Source: UBA7328 sp965247965 (lineage in GTDB: Bacteria; Bacteroidota; Bacteroidia; Chitinophagales; Saprospiraceae). From it: DNA of 64,000 nucleotides. How positions within the stretch are numbered: position 1 is the first letter of the stretch; every line of letters starts with the position of its first letter. The notes below the pieces were generated by a model, which worked only from the letters and a program-made list of their open reading frames with translations, did no database searches and was not told the origin of the DNA. Location of the stretch: NCBI GenBank assembly GCA_965247965.1, contig OZ252053.1, positions 4,588,001 through 4,652,000 on the forward strand. Direction: 5' to 3'. This document shows positions 51,672 to 60,138 of this stretch, in pieces. Made by a program: the position numbers and the translations under genes.

Positions 51672-52019
51672 TTACAATACCAAATTCGTTTTGATCAATT
51701 TAATGGCTATTGCCAAAAGGATTATCCCTGAAGACCGGATCACTGCGAAAATGATCGCTCCATTTATTACAATTCCAATAATAAAAATCACCACACCGCC
51801 CGCCACAGCAAAACTTCCTAAGTCCACTCCAAATAAGGACAAGATCAGTTCACCCATAAATAAGAAAATGATCATGATTAATGAAGCAGCAAGGGTGGTT
51901 TTTAACGGTTCGATCTTCGTACCCTTTTCTTTGAGGCTTAAGATCACTGGCAGATTTCCGATGATATCGATAATTGAAAATAGGATGAGGGTTACAGACA
52001 ATATTTCCTTCCAAAACAT
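51672..52019 (-). pseudogene. MarC-family membrane protein with in-frame internal deletion
   Basis: The first 80 residues (FWKEILSVTLILFSIIDIIG, LPVILSLKEKG, SFAVAGGVVIFIIGI) match the N-terminal half of MarC proteins. The last 30 (IFAVIRSSG, IILLAIAIKLIKTNLVL) match the extreme C-terminus. Family members have about 190-210 residues; this one has 115 because roughly 80 central residues, with the third and fourth membrane segments, are missing. The frame is intact across the junction near residue 82. It is unlikely to fold normally. Start ATG at 52017-52019. Confidence 0.7.
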
Positions 52020-52183
52020 AACCGCAAGTTAGCAAGATAAGCCCAAGTCGAATCTCAAAGTCGACAACTTTCGAGTGGCTGCTAAATCAAAATATCGCTA
52101 TTTAACTCACCACTCTGGTTAAAGCCACACATGAAAGCCCTCAACTTTCTATCGCATCTTACATATAACCAGAAACAAAAAAA

Positions 52184-52207
52184 CCTCCCAACATTTCTGT
52201 TAGGAGG
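52184..52207 (-). terminator. Rho-independent terminator after the DUF1501 gene
   Basis: On the minus strand CCTCCTAAC, a 6-base loop, GTTGGGAGG and then TTTTTTT. It lies 46 bases after the DUF1501 stop and would end the three-gene leftward operon. Confidence 0.85.
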
Positions 52208-52252
52208 CCATCATTAAGATTACAATAAGCGTATGAAAAAACTATCTGGTCT

Positions 52253-53647
52253 TCAATTTATGAAACCAATTGGACTTTGTCCAGAGTTGATGTCATAAAA
52301 ATTGCCAATATTGGGTAAAATTAAGGGTAAATCCTGAGCCGGCACACCAAACCACATTGCTAATTCCGCAAAATATTCATCTACCGAAAGTTCCGGAACA
52401 AATATTCCTCCTCCCAGATCACTCAGATCTGACAGGGAAATCGATGGATATCTTCCGTATACATCTCCTCCATTTACGCCTCCTCCCAGGGCAAAGACAT
52501 TGCCACCCCATGCGTGGTCGGTACCATTTCCATTGGATCCAAGTGTACGACCGAAATCCGAAATTATGAAGGTAGTAACACAATCTGCCACGCCGAGTTG
52601 GTCGAGTGAATCCTGAAAACTGGCCAGTGCGCTATCCAATGCCGAGAACATAGATGCCTGGCTCATCAGAACTTCATCGTGGTGGTCCCATCCTCCGAAT
52701 TGTATAAAGAACGTCTGTCTTTGAAGATCGAGGATGTTTCGAGCAGCAATCGTACGAGCGATCATATTAAGGCTCTGGGCCACTTGCCAGTTGTCCTCGC
52801 CAAAAGGCACGTCAAGCGGAGCGATCTGTTCCAATGCGCTGCTGTATTGTACGAATGCATCACGTGAATTTTTGATGGTTTCTACATATGTCCTTTCAAA
52901 AATATCCGAATAGTTCTTTTCGATCATATCGTCAATTGCCTTGGTACGCATAGGGTTGAGCCATTCCGTATCCCCATAGCCGATTATGCCCTCTGGACCT
53001 CTAATGGGGTCAATTGCATATTCGATAGAGTCATTTCCTGTCTGGAAGATATTGCTTCCGCTTAATGAGACATTCATGGACAAGGTTTGATTACTGTTCA
53101 TGTCACCAATCAGATCGGCTATTTTACCTCCCCAACCCACTGCTTGGCGATCCTGTGGAAATGCCGTTTGCCAATGTGCGATTTGATCCGAATGCGAAAG
53201 AAGGCCCAAGGGAAGTGTAACGGATTCCAAGTGAAATTGATCTGTTGTTGTGGGTTCGACAAGGGTGCCTACATTTGTCAGGAAGGCCGCTTTCCCCTGA
53301 TCGAACATTTGCTTAAGGTTTAATAGTGAAGGGTGCAGGCCAAGAGATGCGGTGTTGGTCGTTGAGGGTGTGATTGGCAACATAGTCGAACTATTCAGCG
53401 CAAGATTACTCCTGCTCGTAATGTATTCTTGGTATGGTGTACCCTCCCTGGGCATCAGCATATTAAATGAGTCATTACCGCCCGCCAGGAGGATGCATAC
53501 CAGCGCTTTATAATCTCCAGCGTTGAGCACCGCGGAATTGGCTATTGAGGCTGCACCGGCAGCCTTTAAGTTGAGCAGAGTCGAAAATAGTGTAGTCGAA
53601 CCTACAGCTGCACAAGAGGCCTGATGTATAAATTGTCTTCTTTTCAT
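52253..53647 (-). CDS. DUF1501 domain protein (exported, Tat-like signal)
   Basis: A 464-residue protein with a twin-arginine-like signal (KRRQFIHQASCAAVGS). The body matches DUF1501, a sulfatase-like alkaline phosphatase fold of unknown substrate: VCILLAGGNDSFNMLMPREG, FHLESVTLPLGLLSHSDQIA, FFIQFGGWDHH, TFIISDFGRTLGSNGNGTDH and WGGNVFALGGG. The metal-binding Asp and His positions are present. It is the last gene of an operon with DUF1800 (20-base gap) and a T9SS protein; such pairs are widespread in Bacteroidota and Planctomycetota and are probably surface-associated. Confidence 0.9.
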   Translation of the reverse strand: MKRRQFIHQASCAAVGSTTLFSTLLNLKAAGAASIANSAVLNAGDYKALVCILLAGGNDSFNMLMPREGTPYQEYITSRSNLALNSSTMLPITPSTTNTASLGLHPSLLNLKQMFDQGKAAFLTNVGTLVEPTTTDQFHLESVTLPLGLLSHSDQIAHWQTAFPQDRQAVGWGGKIADLIGDMNSNQTLSMNVSLSGSNIFQTGNDSIEYAIDPIRGPEGIIGYGDTEWLNPMRTKAIDDMIEKNYSDIFERTYVETIKNSRDAFVQYSSALEQIAPLDVPFGEDNWQVAQSLNMIARTIAARNILDLQRQTFFIQFGGWDHHDEVLMSQASMFSALDSALASFQDSLDQLGVADCVTTFIISDFGRTLGSNGNGTDHAWGGNVFALGGGVNGGDVYGRYPSISLSDLSDLGGGIFVPELSVDEYFAELAMWFGVPAQDLPLILPNIGNFYDINSGQSPIGFIN

Positions 53648-53667
53648 TATTTATATTTTGACGGGCT

Positions 53668-55512
53668 TTATTTTAAAATTGCGTAATCCGGAGAAATCAA
53701 AACCAGATAAGTAGCTAACCTTGCCCTTGTCTCATCTTGGCCAGGAAAGATAAAAGGAGCTACGGCTTCCCTGATTATATCCCTAGTACTGTCCGAAAGT
53801 CGGCCGTGGGTGAACATGTTATCCAGATAATTGATCAATTCTTCAGTATCAGCAGCCATTGAACCTAGCTTGGCAAAGTCAGAATAGACGACATTCGGGT
53901 TGTCGTAATCATCTTCATTTTCTTCGTCAAATGGAATATCTTCCCATGACCAAAATAATACCTGCCATATCGTCCATTGGTTCACTTCGTTGATATAGCC
54001 TGCTGATGATTGTGTATTATGTATTTGAAATTCCGGTCCGAATATGCCCTCAGATGTAAATTCTCCAACCGGTTGATAATCAGGTAAGAAAAAATTAAAT
54101 ACTGTAGGAGAGCCTATAGGCATTTGCTTAGCATCTTCGCGGAAAGAAAATCCGTTGTTCCAATAATGCCCTAGGACAGAGAATTTTTCAATCGCTCTTG
54201 CATAATGCATATATCGCACTATGGGTTCGCGTAGCATACCTTGATATTGGTCTTGCTGCCATTCGCAGCTGCGGGCTTCTTCGTCCATGAGTATGGCTGT
54301 TACCACAGCTTTTAGATCTCCTCGCACACCATTTCCATTGTCGTTGAAGACTTGTGTGACCCGGTTAATATAAGCAGACGATGGATTAGACTTAACCAAC
54401 CTTTGTATCAGTCGCCTGCCAATGAATGGTCCTACATTTTCATGATTAAATAAAATGCCGATTGCATCTTCGATATCCTCCATACCGCTTTGGCCGCCAG
54501 GAATAACGTTTGTCTTTAGTATTGTTTTAGAGCCCGGTTCGTGTTGGTTCTCGTGCATCTGCATGGGTTCTGTACGAGAATAAGTGTATATGCCTTCTCC
54601 AAACGACACAAAAGGAGGTGGTTGCATCCCCTCTTCTTCAAAATATTGAAGTGCCTCTTTTGACCATGCGCTACCGCTAAGGCCTGTAAATATTTTGGCC
54701 ATTTCTCGTATATCATCATTGTCATAAGTAGGTATAAAATTTCCTTGATTGTCCAACTGCCTGCTCCCATCAAGATTGAGCATATACAAACCGATCGTAA
54801 ATAGTTGCATGATTTCGCGAGCGTAATTTTCGTCGGGATGGATGTTGTGTTCCAAGTCCGTTTTAGGATTACTCAGGTGACTTAAGTAATAGCCCATACA
54901 AGTATGAAGGCTCACATTCATAAGGAGGTCCTTGTAATTTCCAAATGCCTGACTGACAAGCATATCGTAGTAATCCGCCAGTCCGGGCCCAAAATCCTGT
55001 AAGTCAGAATTCATCGATATGACGAGGATTTCACTTAATGCGAGTGCTAATCTGTGCCTGAGTAGATCCTCATTGGTCAAATTGGCTTGCCACCATGCGT
55101 AGTTAAAATGTAGACCCCATGGGCCGTAGTATTCTTCATCCTCAGGCCCCTTATTTGAATCATATGCAGCTTTAGCGGTAGTAAATATTTCATTGTGAAG
55201 AGGCGTCAGTAAGGTGGCGGGTGCTGAAAATTGTTGCTCTAGCCAATTCTCAAAACCGATATTCATTACTTGGTCTACATGAGACTCTTCAAAACCCAAT
55301 GTGGCTTGCGCCAAAAAGCGTGTAGCTTCCATGCGATTCGCATCTAGCCCAAGTCCATTTATAGTATTCAGAGCATCGGTTGTCGAGAAATTACTTGAAG
55401 ATGAGACACTAACTCCTTCTATTTGACCCTTGCCAATATAATCGGGTGATTGGGTAAAAGAAGTGAACCAGTTAAAAACCAAAAAAAGTATATTTATGTG
55501 TGTGTACTTCAT
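53668..55512 (-). CDS. DUF1800 domain exported protein
   Basis: A 614-residue protein with an N-terminal signal (INILFLVFNWFTSFTQS). The DUF1800 pattern is clear: ATRFLAQATLGFEESHVDQV, NYAWWQANLT, DLLRHRLALALSEILVIS, DYYDMLVSQAFGNYKDLLMN, NYAREIMQLFTIGL, IAKIFTGL-like and FIGRRLIQRLVKSNPSSAYI. Function unknown; always found beside DUF1501. It starts 9 bases after the T9SS-domain gene, so the three genes are one operon. Confidence 0.9.
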   Translation of the reverse strand: MKYTHINILFLVFNWFTSFTQSPDYIGKGQIEGVSVSSSSNFSTTDALNTINGLGLDANRMEATRFLAQATLGFEESHVDQVMNIGFENWLEQQFSAPATLLTPLHNEIFTTAKAAYDSNKGPEDEEYYGPWGLHFNYAWWQANLTNEDLLRHRLALALSEILVISMNSDLQDFGPGLADYYDMLVSQAFGNYKDLLMNVSLHTCMGYYLSHLSNPKTDLEHNIHPDENYAREIMQLFTIGLYMLNLDGSRQLDNQGNFIPTYDNDDIREMAKIFTGLSGSAWSKEALQYFEEEGMQPPPFVSFGEGIYTYSRTEPMQMHENQHEPGSKTILKTNVIPGGQSGMEDIEDAIGILFNHENVGPFIGRRLIQRLVKSNPSSAYINRVTQVFNDNGNGVRGDLKAVVTAILMDEEARSCEWQQDQYQGMLREPIVRYMHYARAIEKFSVLGHYWNNGFSFREDAKQMPIGSPTVFNFFLPDYQPVGEFTSEGIFGPEFQIHNTQSSAGYINEVNQWTIWQVLFWSWEDIPFDEENEDDYDNPNVVYSDFAKLGSMAADTEELINYLDNMFTHGRLSDSTRDIIREAVAPFIFPGQDETRARLATYLVLISPDYAILK

Positions 55513-55521
55513 GATGATCGC

Positions 55522-56280
55522 TTATTTGATCTGGTGAGATAATTTTTCAAATGAGACTTTTTGACCATCAATGATCTTCAAAAAGTAGTTGCCGGAAGGC
55601 AGGTTTTTGCCGTTTATTCCAAACCTGGCCGTATTTCCGGTCGTTTTTACTTTTTCTGTCAGTAATACCTGGCCGAGGCTATTGATCAATTGGTAGCCGA
55701 TCGTCCTTCCCTCCAACTTTGATATTTCTATGGATGTGTAATCATCAAAAGGATTAGGTCGTACTACAATGTCGAAATGATCTTCTGAAATGTCTTCAGT
55801 CGCTGTCGTCATTTGGCGTAAGTCAAAGAGAATTTCCGAAAATCCTGAACAATTGCCTCCAAAGTTGTCGAGCACAGTGACCAGGATCTTGTCCGAGACT
55901 AAATCGTCTCCTATATCGAGCGCCTCTCCTTCGTAAAATGCACTTCCGGAAGCCTGATTCACGCTGTATATACCGTGCTCCTTCCAGTTTCCATTAAAAT
56001 CGGTATAGTCGATGGCGATGCTTTGCGCACCATCATCGAGATAATCAGGATGATTAAGATTCCAGACTTTCAGACCATTGACGCTGTGCATCTCTCCGAG
56101 GTCGTATAATATCTAGTGACCTGGCTGTCTCCGCGCATTGGGATTAGCGCTTTGCGTACACGAAATCCAAGTGGAATTGAGACTCGTATTGTGCCGGTCC
56201 GGATAGCACTGTGCGTGTAAATCTGATAAGGCAAGGATTATTGTGAAAAAAAATAAAACAGGCAGATAACGATGTTTCAT
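55522..56280 (-). pseudogene. T9SS-sorted secreted protein with an in-frame TAG
   Basis: The full frame starts at ATG 56278-56280 with a signal peptide (KHRYLPVLFFFTIILALSDL, HAQ) and CYPDRHNTSLNSTWISCTQS. It is interrupted once by TAG at 56113-56115 in the block GH-stop-ILYDLGEMHSVNG, where Trp (TGG) is expected. The same frame then runs uninterrupted through LKVWNLNHPDYL to a T9SS type A C-terminal domain (VVRPNPFDDYTSIEIS, LPSGNYFLKIIDG) ending at 55522. A single G-to-A change explains the stop. Part of the product could be made from the internal ATG at 56089-56091 but would lack a signal peptide. First gene of the DUF1800/DUF1501 operon. Confidence 0.8.
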
Positions 56281-56586
56281 AGGCCCAATCGTAGAGGTTT
56301 TGTAAAGTGAATCAGCGTTAGAACGAAAGATATATTAAGCCAAGTTGAAAATATAACGTAAGAGTATCAATAATTAGGATGGTTTAATTGATGGTTTCCC
56401 CGAGTTTTTAATGTTTATATAACTTTTAGGCGACGATTTTTTGAAATAAGGTGCTATTGAGAACTAGCTGACCCGTTGTTCTTGCTTTTTGTTCGGTGAC
56501 TGTATTAGTTTCTTGAAGCGAGACGCCATCAAGAACCAAGTTGTCGATGATATCCTCGCCTTGGCACTCTATTTTTCAATAGTTTT

Positions 56587-56700
56587 TTGGTCGCCGAGGA
56601 GTGGAAAGAAGAGCTACTTAGCAGGAAGACGGCTTATGAGTCGGGTAAGATGGGCGGGCGTTTTCTTGACGAAGTCTTAAAAGAGCTGGGAGTGGATTGA
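56587..56700 (+). pseudogene. Antitoxin-like fragment
   Basis: A frame of 37 codons without a clear start encodes VAEEWKEELLSRKTAYESGK, then FLDEVLKELGVD. The helical, acidic make-up and the overlap of its stop with the start of a ParE-like frame suggest the end of an antitoxin gene. The N-terminus is missing. The preceding 300 bases (56281-56586) show no gene I can support, only short repeats such as GCGAGACGCCATCAAGAACC. Confidence 0.3.
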
Positions 56701-56870
56701 AAAAATATTCAATCATAGCGTCGGATGCAGCCCTGAAAGAGAGAAGGGAGGCCAAAGAGTATTTGGCTACTGTTTACGATGACCTACCAAAAGAATTCGG
56801 CGAAGAATTCAAATACTACACTCAAATCATATCAAACTGCAAACTCCTACAATCCCGCCCTCCTCGATAT
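56697..56870 (+). pseudogene. Truncated ParE-like toxin
   Basis: The TTG-initiated frame KKYSIIASDAALKERREAKE, followed by YLATVYDDLPKEFGEEFKYY and LLQSRPPRY, is the N-terminal half of a ParE/RelE-type toxin. At about 56865 it runs into the 3' end of nadA on the opposite strand, and the second half of the toxin is absent. The frame continues by chance to 57059 through antisense nadA sequence. Probably the remnant of a toxin-antitoxin pair. Confidence 0.5.
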
Positions 56871-57857
56871 CTCCAACATCCGTTCGATCGAAGCCACACC
56901 CTTTTCGATCACCCAGTCTTCCATGACGATCTCCGGCAATTCGTACTTAATGCATGTGTAGAGTTTTTCCATCGTGTTGCGCTTCATATGCGGGCAGTCG
57001 TTGCAGGCACAAGTATTGTTTGGAGGAGCAGGTATGAAGGTCTTGTTTGGGGATTTTAGTTCCATCTGGTGGATGATGCCGGATTCTGTGGCAACTATGA
57101 AAGATTCGGATACATCTTCATGCGTAAATCTTAGCAATTGGCTGGTCGAACCGATAAAATCGGCATTTTCCAATATATGCGCTTCGCATTCGGGATGGGC
57201 GATAAGTTTGGCTTCGGGATGGCGGACTTTGAGTTTTGTAATTTTTTCATGAGAGAAGATCTCGTGTACCATGCATGTGCCATTCCAAAGTACGAGATCG
57301 CGGCCTGTTTTCTTTTGTAAATAGGCTCCCAGATTTTTGTCGGGTGCGAAAATGATACCCTTGTCTTTGGGAACACTGTTGACAACGGCCTCGGCATTTG
57401 AGGATGTGCAGCAGATATCAGTGAGTGTTTTTAGCTCTGCGGTACAATTGATATAGCTTACGACTACGTGATCGGGATATTTTTCTTTGAATTTTCTAAA
57501 CAAGTGCGGTGGGCAGGAATCCGCTAGCGAACATCCCGCTTTCAGATCGGGAAGAAGAACTTTCTTCTGCGGATTGAGCATTTTGGCAGTTTCAGCCATG
57601 AAGTGAACACCGGCAAATACGATGATATCCGCATCTGCCTTAGCCGCTGTCTGAGAAAGACCAAGACTATCGCCTGTATAATCAGCAACATCCTGGATTT
57701 CGGATTCCTGGTAGTAATGAGCGAGGATGATTGCGTTTTTTTCTTTTTTCAGCTTTTCGATTTCCTCTACATAGTCTATATCGGGGTCAAGGTCTAATCT
57801 GAGGTATCCTCTTTTTTCGAGGTCTTGTTTTGCTAGGGTGAGAGGTGTGCCTGACAT
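56847..57857 (-). CDS. nadA: Quinolinate synthase
   Basis: NadA condenses iminoaspartate with dihydroxyacetone phosphate to quinolinate in de novo NAD synthesis, using a [4Fe-4S] cluster. The 336 residues from ATG 57855-57857 (MSGTPLTLAKQDLEK) fit the family; an upstream frame adds 28 unconserved residues. Motifs are NAIILAHYYQESEIQDVADY, SLGLSQTAAK, VHFMAETAKML with KAGCSLADSC, INCTAELKTLTDICCTSSNA and the C-terminal TCACNDCPHMKRNTMEKLYT, giving the three cluster cysteines. Single gene. Confidence 0.94.
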   Translation of the reverse strand: MSGTPLTLAKQDLEKRGYLRLDLDPDIDYVEEIEKLKKEKNAIILAHYYQESEIQDVADYTGDSLGLSQTAAKADADIIVFAGVHFMAETAKMLNPQKKVLLPDLKAGCSLADSCPPHLFRKFKEKYPDHVVVSYINCTAELKTLTDICCTSSNAEAVVNSVPKDKGIIFAPDKNLGAYLQKKTGRDLVLWNGTCMVHEIFSHEKITKLKVRHPEAKLIAHPECEAHILENADFIGSTSQLLRFTHEDVSESFIVATESGIIHQMELKSPNKTFIPAPPNNTCACNDCPHMKRNTMEKLYTCIKYELPEIVMEDWVIEKGVASIERMLEISRRAGL

Positions 57858-58120
57858 TTTGTGCTTTACTATTACTAATGAAAAATCGGGGGTTTGAGTT
57901 TCAATATTGGTACATTTAATGATTCCAAGCAATAATTTCAATTATAGGCTTCCAGCTATAAAACTGCCTCAAAACCATTATTAGAAAGGTGGAAAAATAA
58001 ACTTACAGGGTTGTCCTGGATGAAAATGTAATACACGCATCATTTGCCGCAGGCAAATAATCTGTGTTAATTTGTGAAATCTGTGGCCTGAGTTAAGAGC
58101 AAAAGAAGTACCACAAAAAA

Positions 58121-58144
58121 AGAGAGCCCCAAATGGGACTCTCT
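58121..58144 (-). terminator. Rho-independent terminator (minus strand)
   Basis: On the minus strand AGAGAG-T-CCC, a short loop, GGGCTCTCT and then TTTTTTT. The nearest minus-strand gene is at 58561-59157, and the MITE at 58185 now separates the two. The region between nadA and this site (57942-58110) holds only non-coding DNA, including the tract AATCTGTGTTAATTTGTGAA near 58070, which resembles a common dispersed repeat. Confidence 0.75.
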
Positions 58145-58184
58145 TCCGTTGATTCTAAGGGAATTTCTGAATTGGTCCTATTCT

Positions 58185-58408
58185 CAATAGTCCGTGAAGG
58201 AAATATTTCATAACTCGTTGATACTCAATCTTAGAATTATGGATAAATTATTAAAACTAAAGTATCGTCTGAACCGAAACTTGCATTTTAATAGGATTGC
58301 CAAATAAGCAGGCCATAAATACTTGATAATCAGCGTTATAGAAAATCTTGAATTTAAGATACTGCTGTTAACACTTCGAATTTGGCCGAAATCCTTCACG
58401 AACTATTG
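58185..58408. mobile_element. 224-bp MITE, copy 2
   Basis: The same element as at 36534-36756, in the same orientation, differing by one extra A. The ends are the same inverted repeats (CAATAGTCCGTGAAGGA and CAATAGTTCGTGAAGGA). The flanks share TATTCT on both sides (58179-58184 and 58409-58414), a 5-6-bp target duplication. It is inserted between a gene and its probable terminator. A 63-codon frame inside is not conserved in copy 1. Confidence 0.9.
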
Positions 58409-58560
58409 TATTCTTAGAAATGGTAAATAAATAACTTATCGTTTTTATGCTGATCTTTTGACTTTATACTGCGTTGCCAAAATCCTTACGTAACCACGCG
58501 GCTACGCGGCGGTTTTGGCGCCTTGTCTAAACCCAAAATCTCAAGCCTAAAATCCGACAA

Positions 58561-59157
58561 TTATTCATTTTCCATTCCTAGCAGATCGATTTTTACGAAT
58601 TGATTGGGGACATCTGATTTGTATATTTTCATATCTGCACTTATGTCTCCTTCCTCCACACCAAAGTCGGTAAGCAACTGGTATACAGCGTCTACACGAT
58701 AGTTAGCCAATGCTTCGTCGCTATTGTCATCATCGTGCGAGGCCGTAATATTTATATTTTGCAGAAATCCTTTACTATACAATCTTGCTACATCTCTAAT
58801 GTTATCAACAGCGGTGTCGTTAAGCAATGCCAAATCTTCCGGGAAGATGATCAACCGCGAATGCTGAAGATGGGCCATTTCGGCTTCGTATTCTGTACTC
58901 ATACGCGATACTATTGACTCATGCGACTCGAGAGAATCGAAATAGTCGGCCACCATAACATAATTGCGAACAACATCACCCTCCTCATCGAGATCGACCA
59001 GGAAAGGCGTTCCATTAATTAAAATAATTGTCTTAATCAGGTACTTATTCATTAGGGCGTATGGGGATCTGTCATCATTGGCATTGAGATTGAATGCAGA
59101 GGCGAAAAAAATTAGACTAACAAGAATGGGGGCGAATAAATTTTTAGAGTTTGTCAT
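58561..59157 (-). CDS. Exported protein with degenerate OmpA-like C-terminus
   Basis: A 198-residue protein with a signal peptide (LFAPILVSLIFFASAFNLNA). The C-terminal 70 residues (NINITASHDDDNSDEALANY, RVDAVYQLLTDFGVEEGDIS) follow the strand-helix-strand pattern of OmpA/MotB peptidoglycan-binding domains: a charged loop after I-x-I-x-A-S-H, then a helix with an Arg. The canonical N-x-x-L-S-x-x-R-A motif is only partly kept. The N-terminal part is unknown. Single gene, whose terminator is displaced by the MITE downstream. Confidence 0.55.
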   Translation of the reverse strand: MTNSKNLFAPILVSLIFFASAFNLNANDDRSPYALMNKYLIKTIILINGTPFLVDLDEEGDVVRNYVMVADYFDSLESHESIVSRMSTEYEAEMAHLQHSRLIIFPEDLALLNDTAVDNIRDVARLYSKGFLQNINITASHDDDNSDEALANYRVDAVYQLLTDFGVEEGDISADMKIYKSDVPNQFVKIDLLGMENE

Positions 59158-59292
59158 AGCATAAGTTTTTGTTGGTGTGACTAAATAATGCTAAAAGATG
59201 TGAGAGTAGTCTAGGGTTTTAGGAAAATCTTTGAAAATTCGTGGTATTCCTTGATTGGTTCGTAACCTGTTTACTAGGGTAAACCAGTAGAA

Positions 59293-59357
59293 AACTCAAG
59301 TTCAAGTTCAAATCAGGTTTGAGTTTGATTCTTGAGCTTGAGTCTTGAACTTGTCTA
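59293..59357 (-). repeat. 3' tail repeat, copy 3, with inverted extension
   Basis: After the stop of the gene at 59355 the minus strand reads ACAAGTTCAAGACTCAAGCT, CAAGAATCAAACTC, and then the inverse TTTGAACTTGAACTTGAGTT. The two parts can pair, making a long imperfect hairpin. Its core matches the tails after the DUF2461 and clpS genes. Confidence 0.6.
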
Positions 59358-59891
59358 AATCTTCCTCCCCGATGCTGTCTTTGACCTGTACTTCACCTTT
59401 CTGGCACTTTTGATGTCCACCATAAGAGAAGCAAAAGCGCTTTCAGAATCCGTATTGTAAATTCTTTTTCCATAGCTCACCTTACCTTTTCTTCGATCCC
59501 ATTCCTTCGCCAGCAAAACGTATCTGTCACTGGCTTTAGGATTGGGTCCGAATACGAGATAGTGGTTATCATTTTTATCAAAGCTAATGGCAAATTTATT
59601 TTTCTTTGGAATAAATAATACAAGCCCTGGTGTTCCCTTTTTGATAAAAACCTCTTCTATTTCACTATCGTCGGTCACTTTGATCTTGCCGTCTTTTATA
59701 CGAGCATCTTCATTACCAAGTTTTCTCCACAGTACGATATCTTCAGATAGGTAAAATTGTATACTTTTGAGTTCTTGCTGATTCCATCGATAGGTATCGT
59801 ACATATCCTGTGTGAAATAGCGCAGCTTTGTGCTGCAAGAGCCGAGCATAAGTATTATCAACGCATAGAAAGAAAGTAATTTTAATTTCAT
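59355..59891 (-). CDS. Putative lipoprotein of unknown function
   Basis: A 178-residue protein from ATG 59889-59891 with a lipoprotein signal (KLLSFYALIILMLGSC, Cys at residue 19). The mature part contains LRYFTQDMYDTYRWNQQELK, IQFYLSEDIVLWRK and FGPNPKASDRYVLLAKEWD. Proteins like this are conserved in Bacteroidota without known function. The end is strongly basic (ARKVKYRSKTASGRKI). An upstream in-frame ATG adds 11 residues and seems less likely. Divergent from the OmpA-family gene. Confidence 0.6.
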   Translation of the reverse strand: MKLKLLSFYALIILMLGSCSTKLRYFTQDMYDTYRWNQQELKSIQFYLSEDIVLWRKLGNEDARIKDGKIKVTDDSEIEEVFIKKGTPGLVLFIPKKNKFAISFDKNDNHYLVFGPNPKASDRYVLLAKEWDRRKGKVSYGKRIYNTDSESAFASLMVDIKSARKVKYRSKTASGRKI

Positions 59892-60138
59892 GGCAATTGG
59901 TTTTGTCAATCTATTATTCATCAAGTTACGTCGAGGTGAGCATACCTTCGAGTAGCTTAATTATTTTTTAACCAAAAAAGTTGAGGATTATGAGAAATTT
60001 AACGGAGTGCGTCCAATGATGGGGGAATCAAAATTTTTTTAAAAAAAGTATACGCCTGAAATAGTAAATTATGATCGATTTTTTTAAAATTGCATTGTTT
60101 TTTATTTTACATTAATTCACTTAGCAAACTTCTATAAT

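Noticed and set aside
15603..56280. Alternative genetic code (stops read as amino acids)
   Set aside because: The in-frame stops are different codons (TAA, TAG) at positions expecting different residues (Glu, Trp), and all intact genes end normally with TAA, TAG and TGA.
56870..57059. Extension of the ParE-like frame to 120 residues
   Set aside because: From about 56865 the sequence is the coding end of nadA read on the wrong strand; it is not toxin sequence.
58208..58399. 63-codon minus-strand frame inside MITE copy 2
   Set aside because: The near-identical copy 1 does not keep this frame because of a one-base difference, so it is a chance frame.
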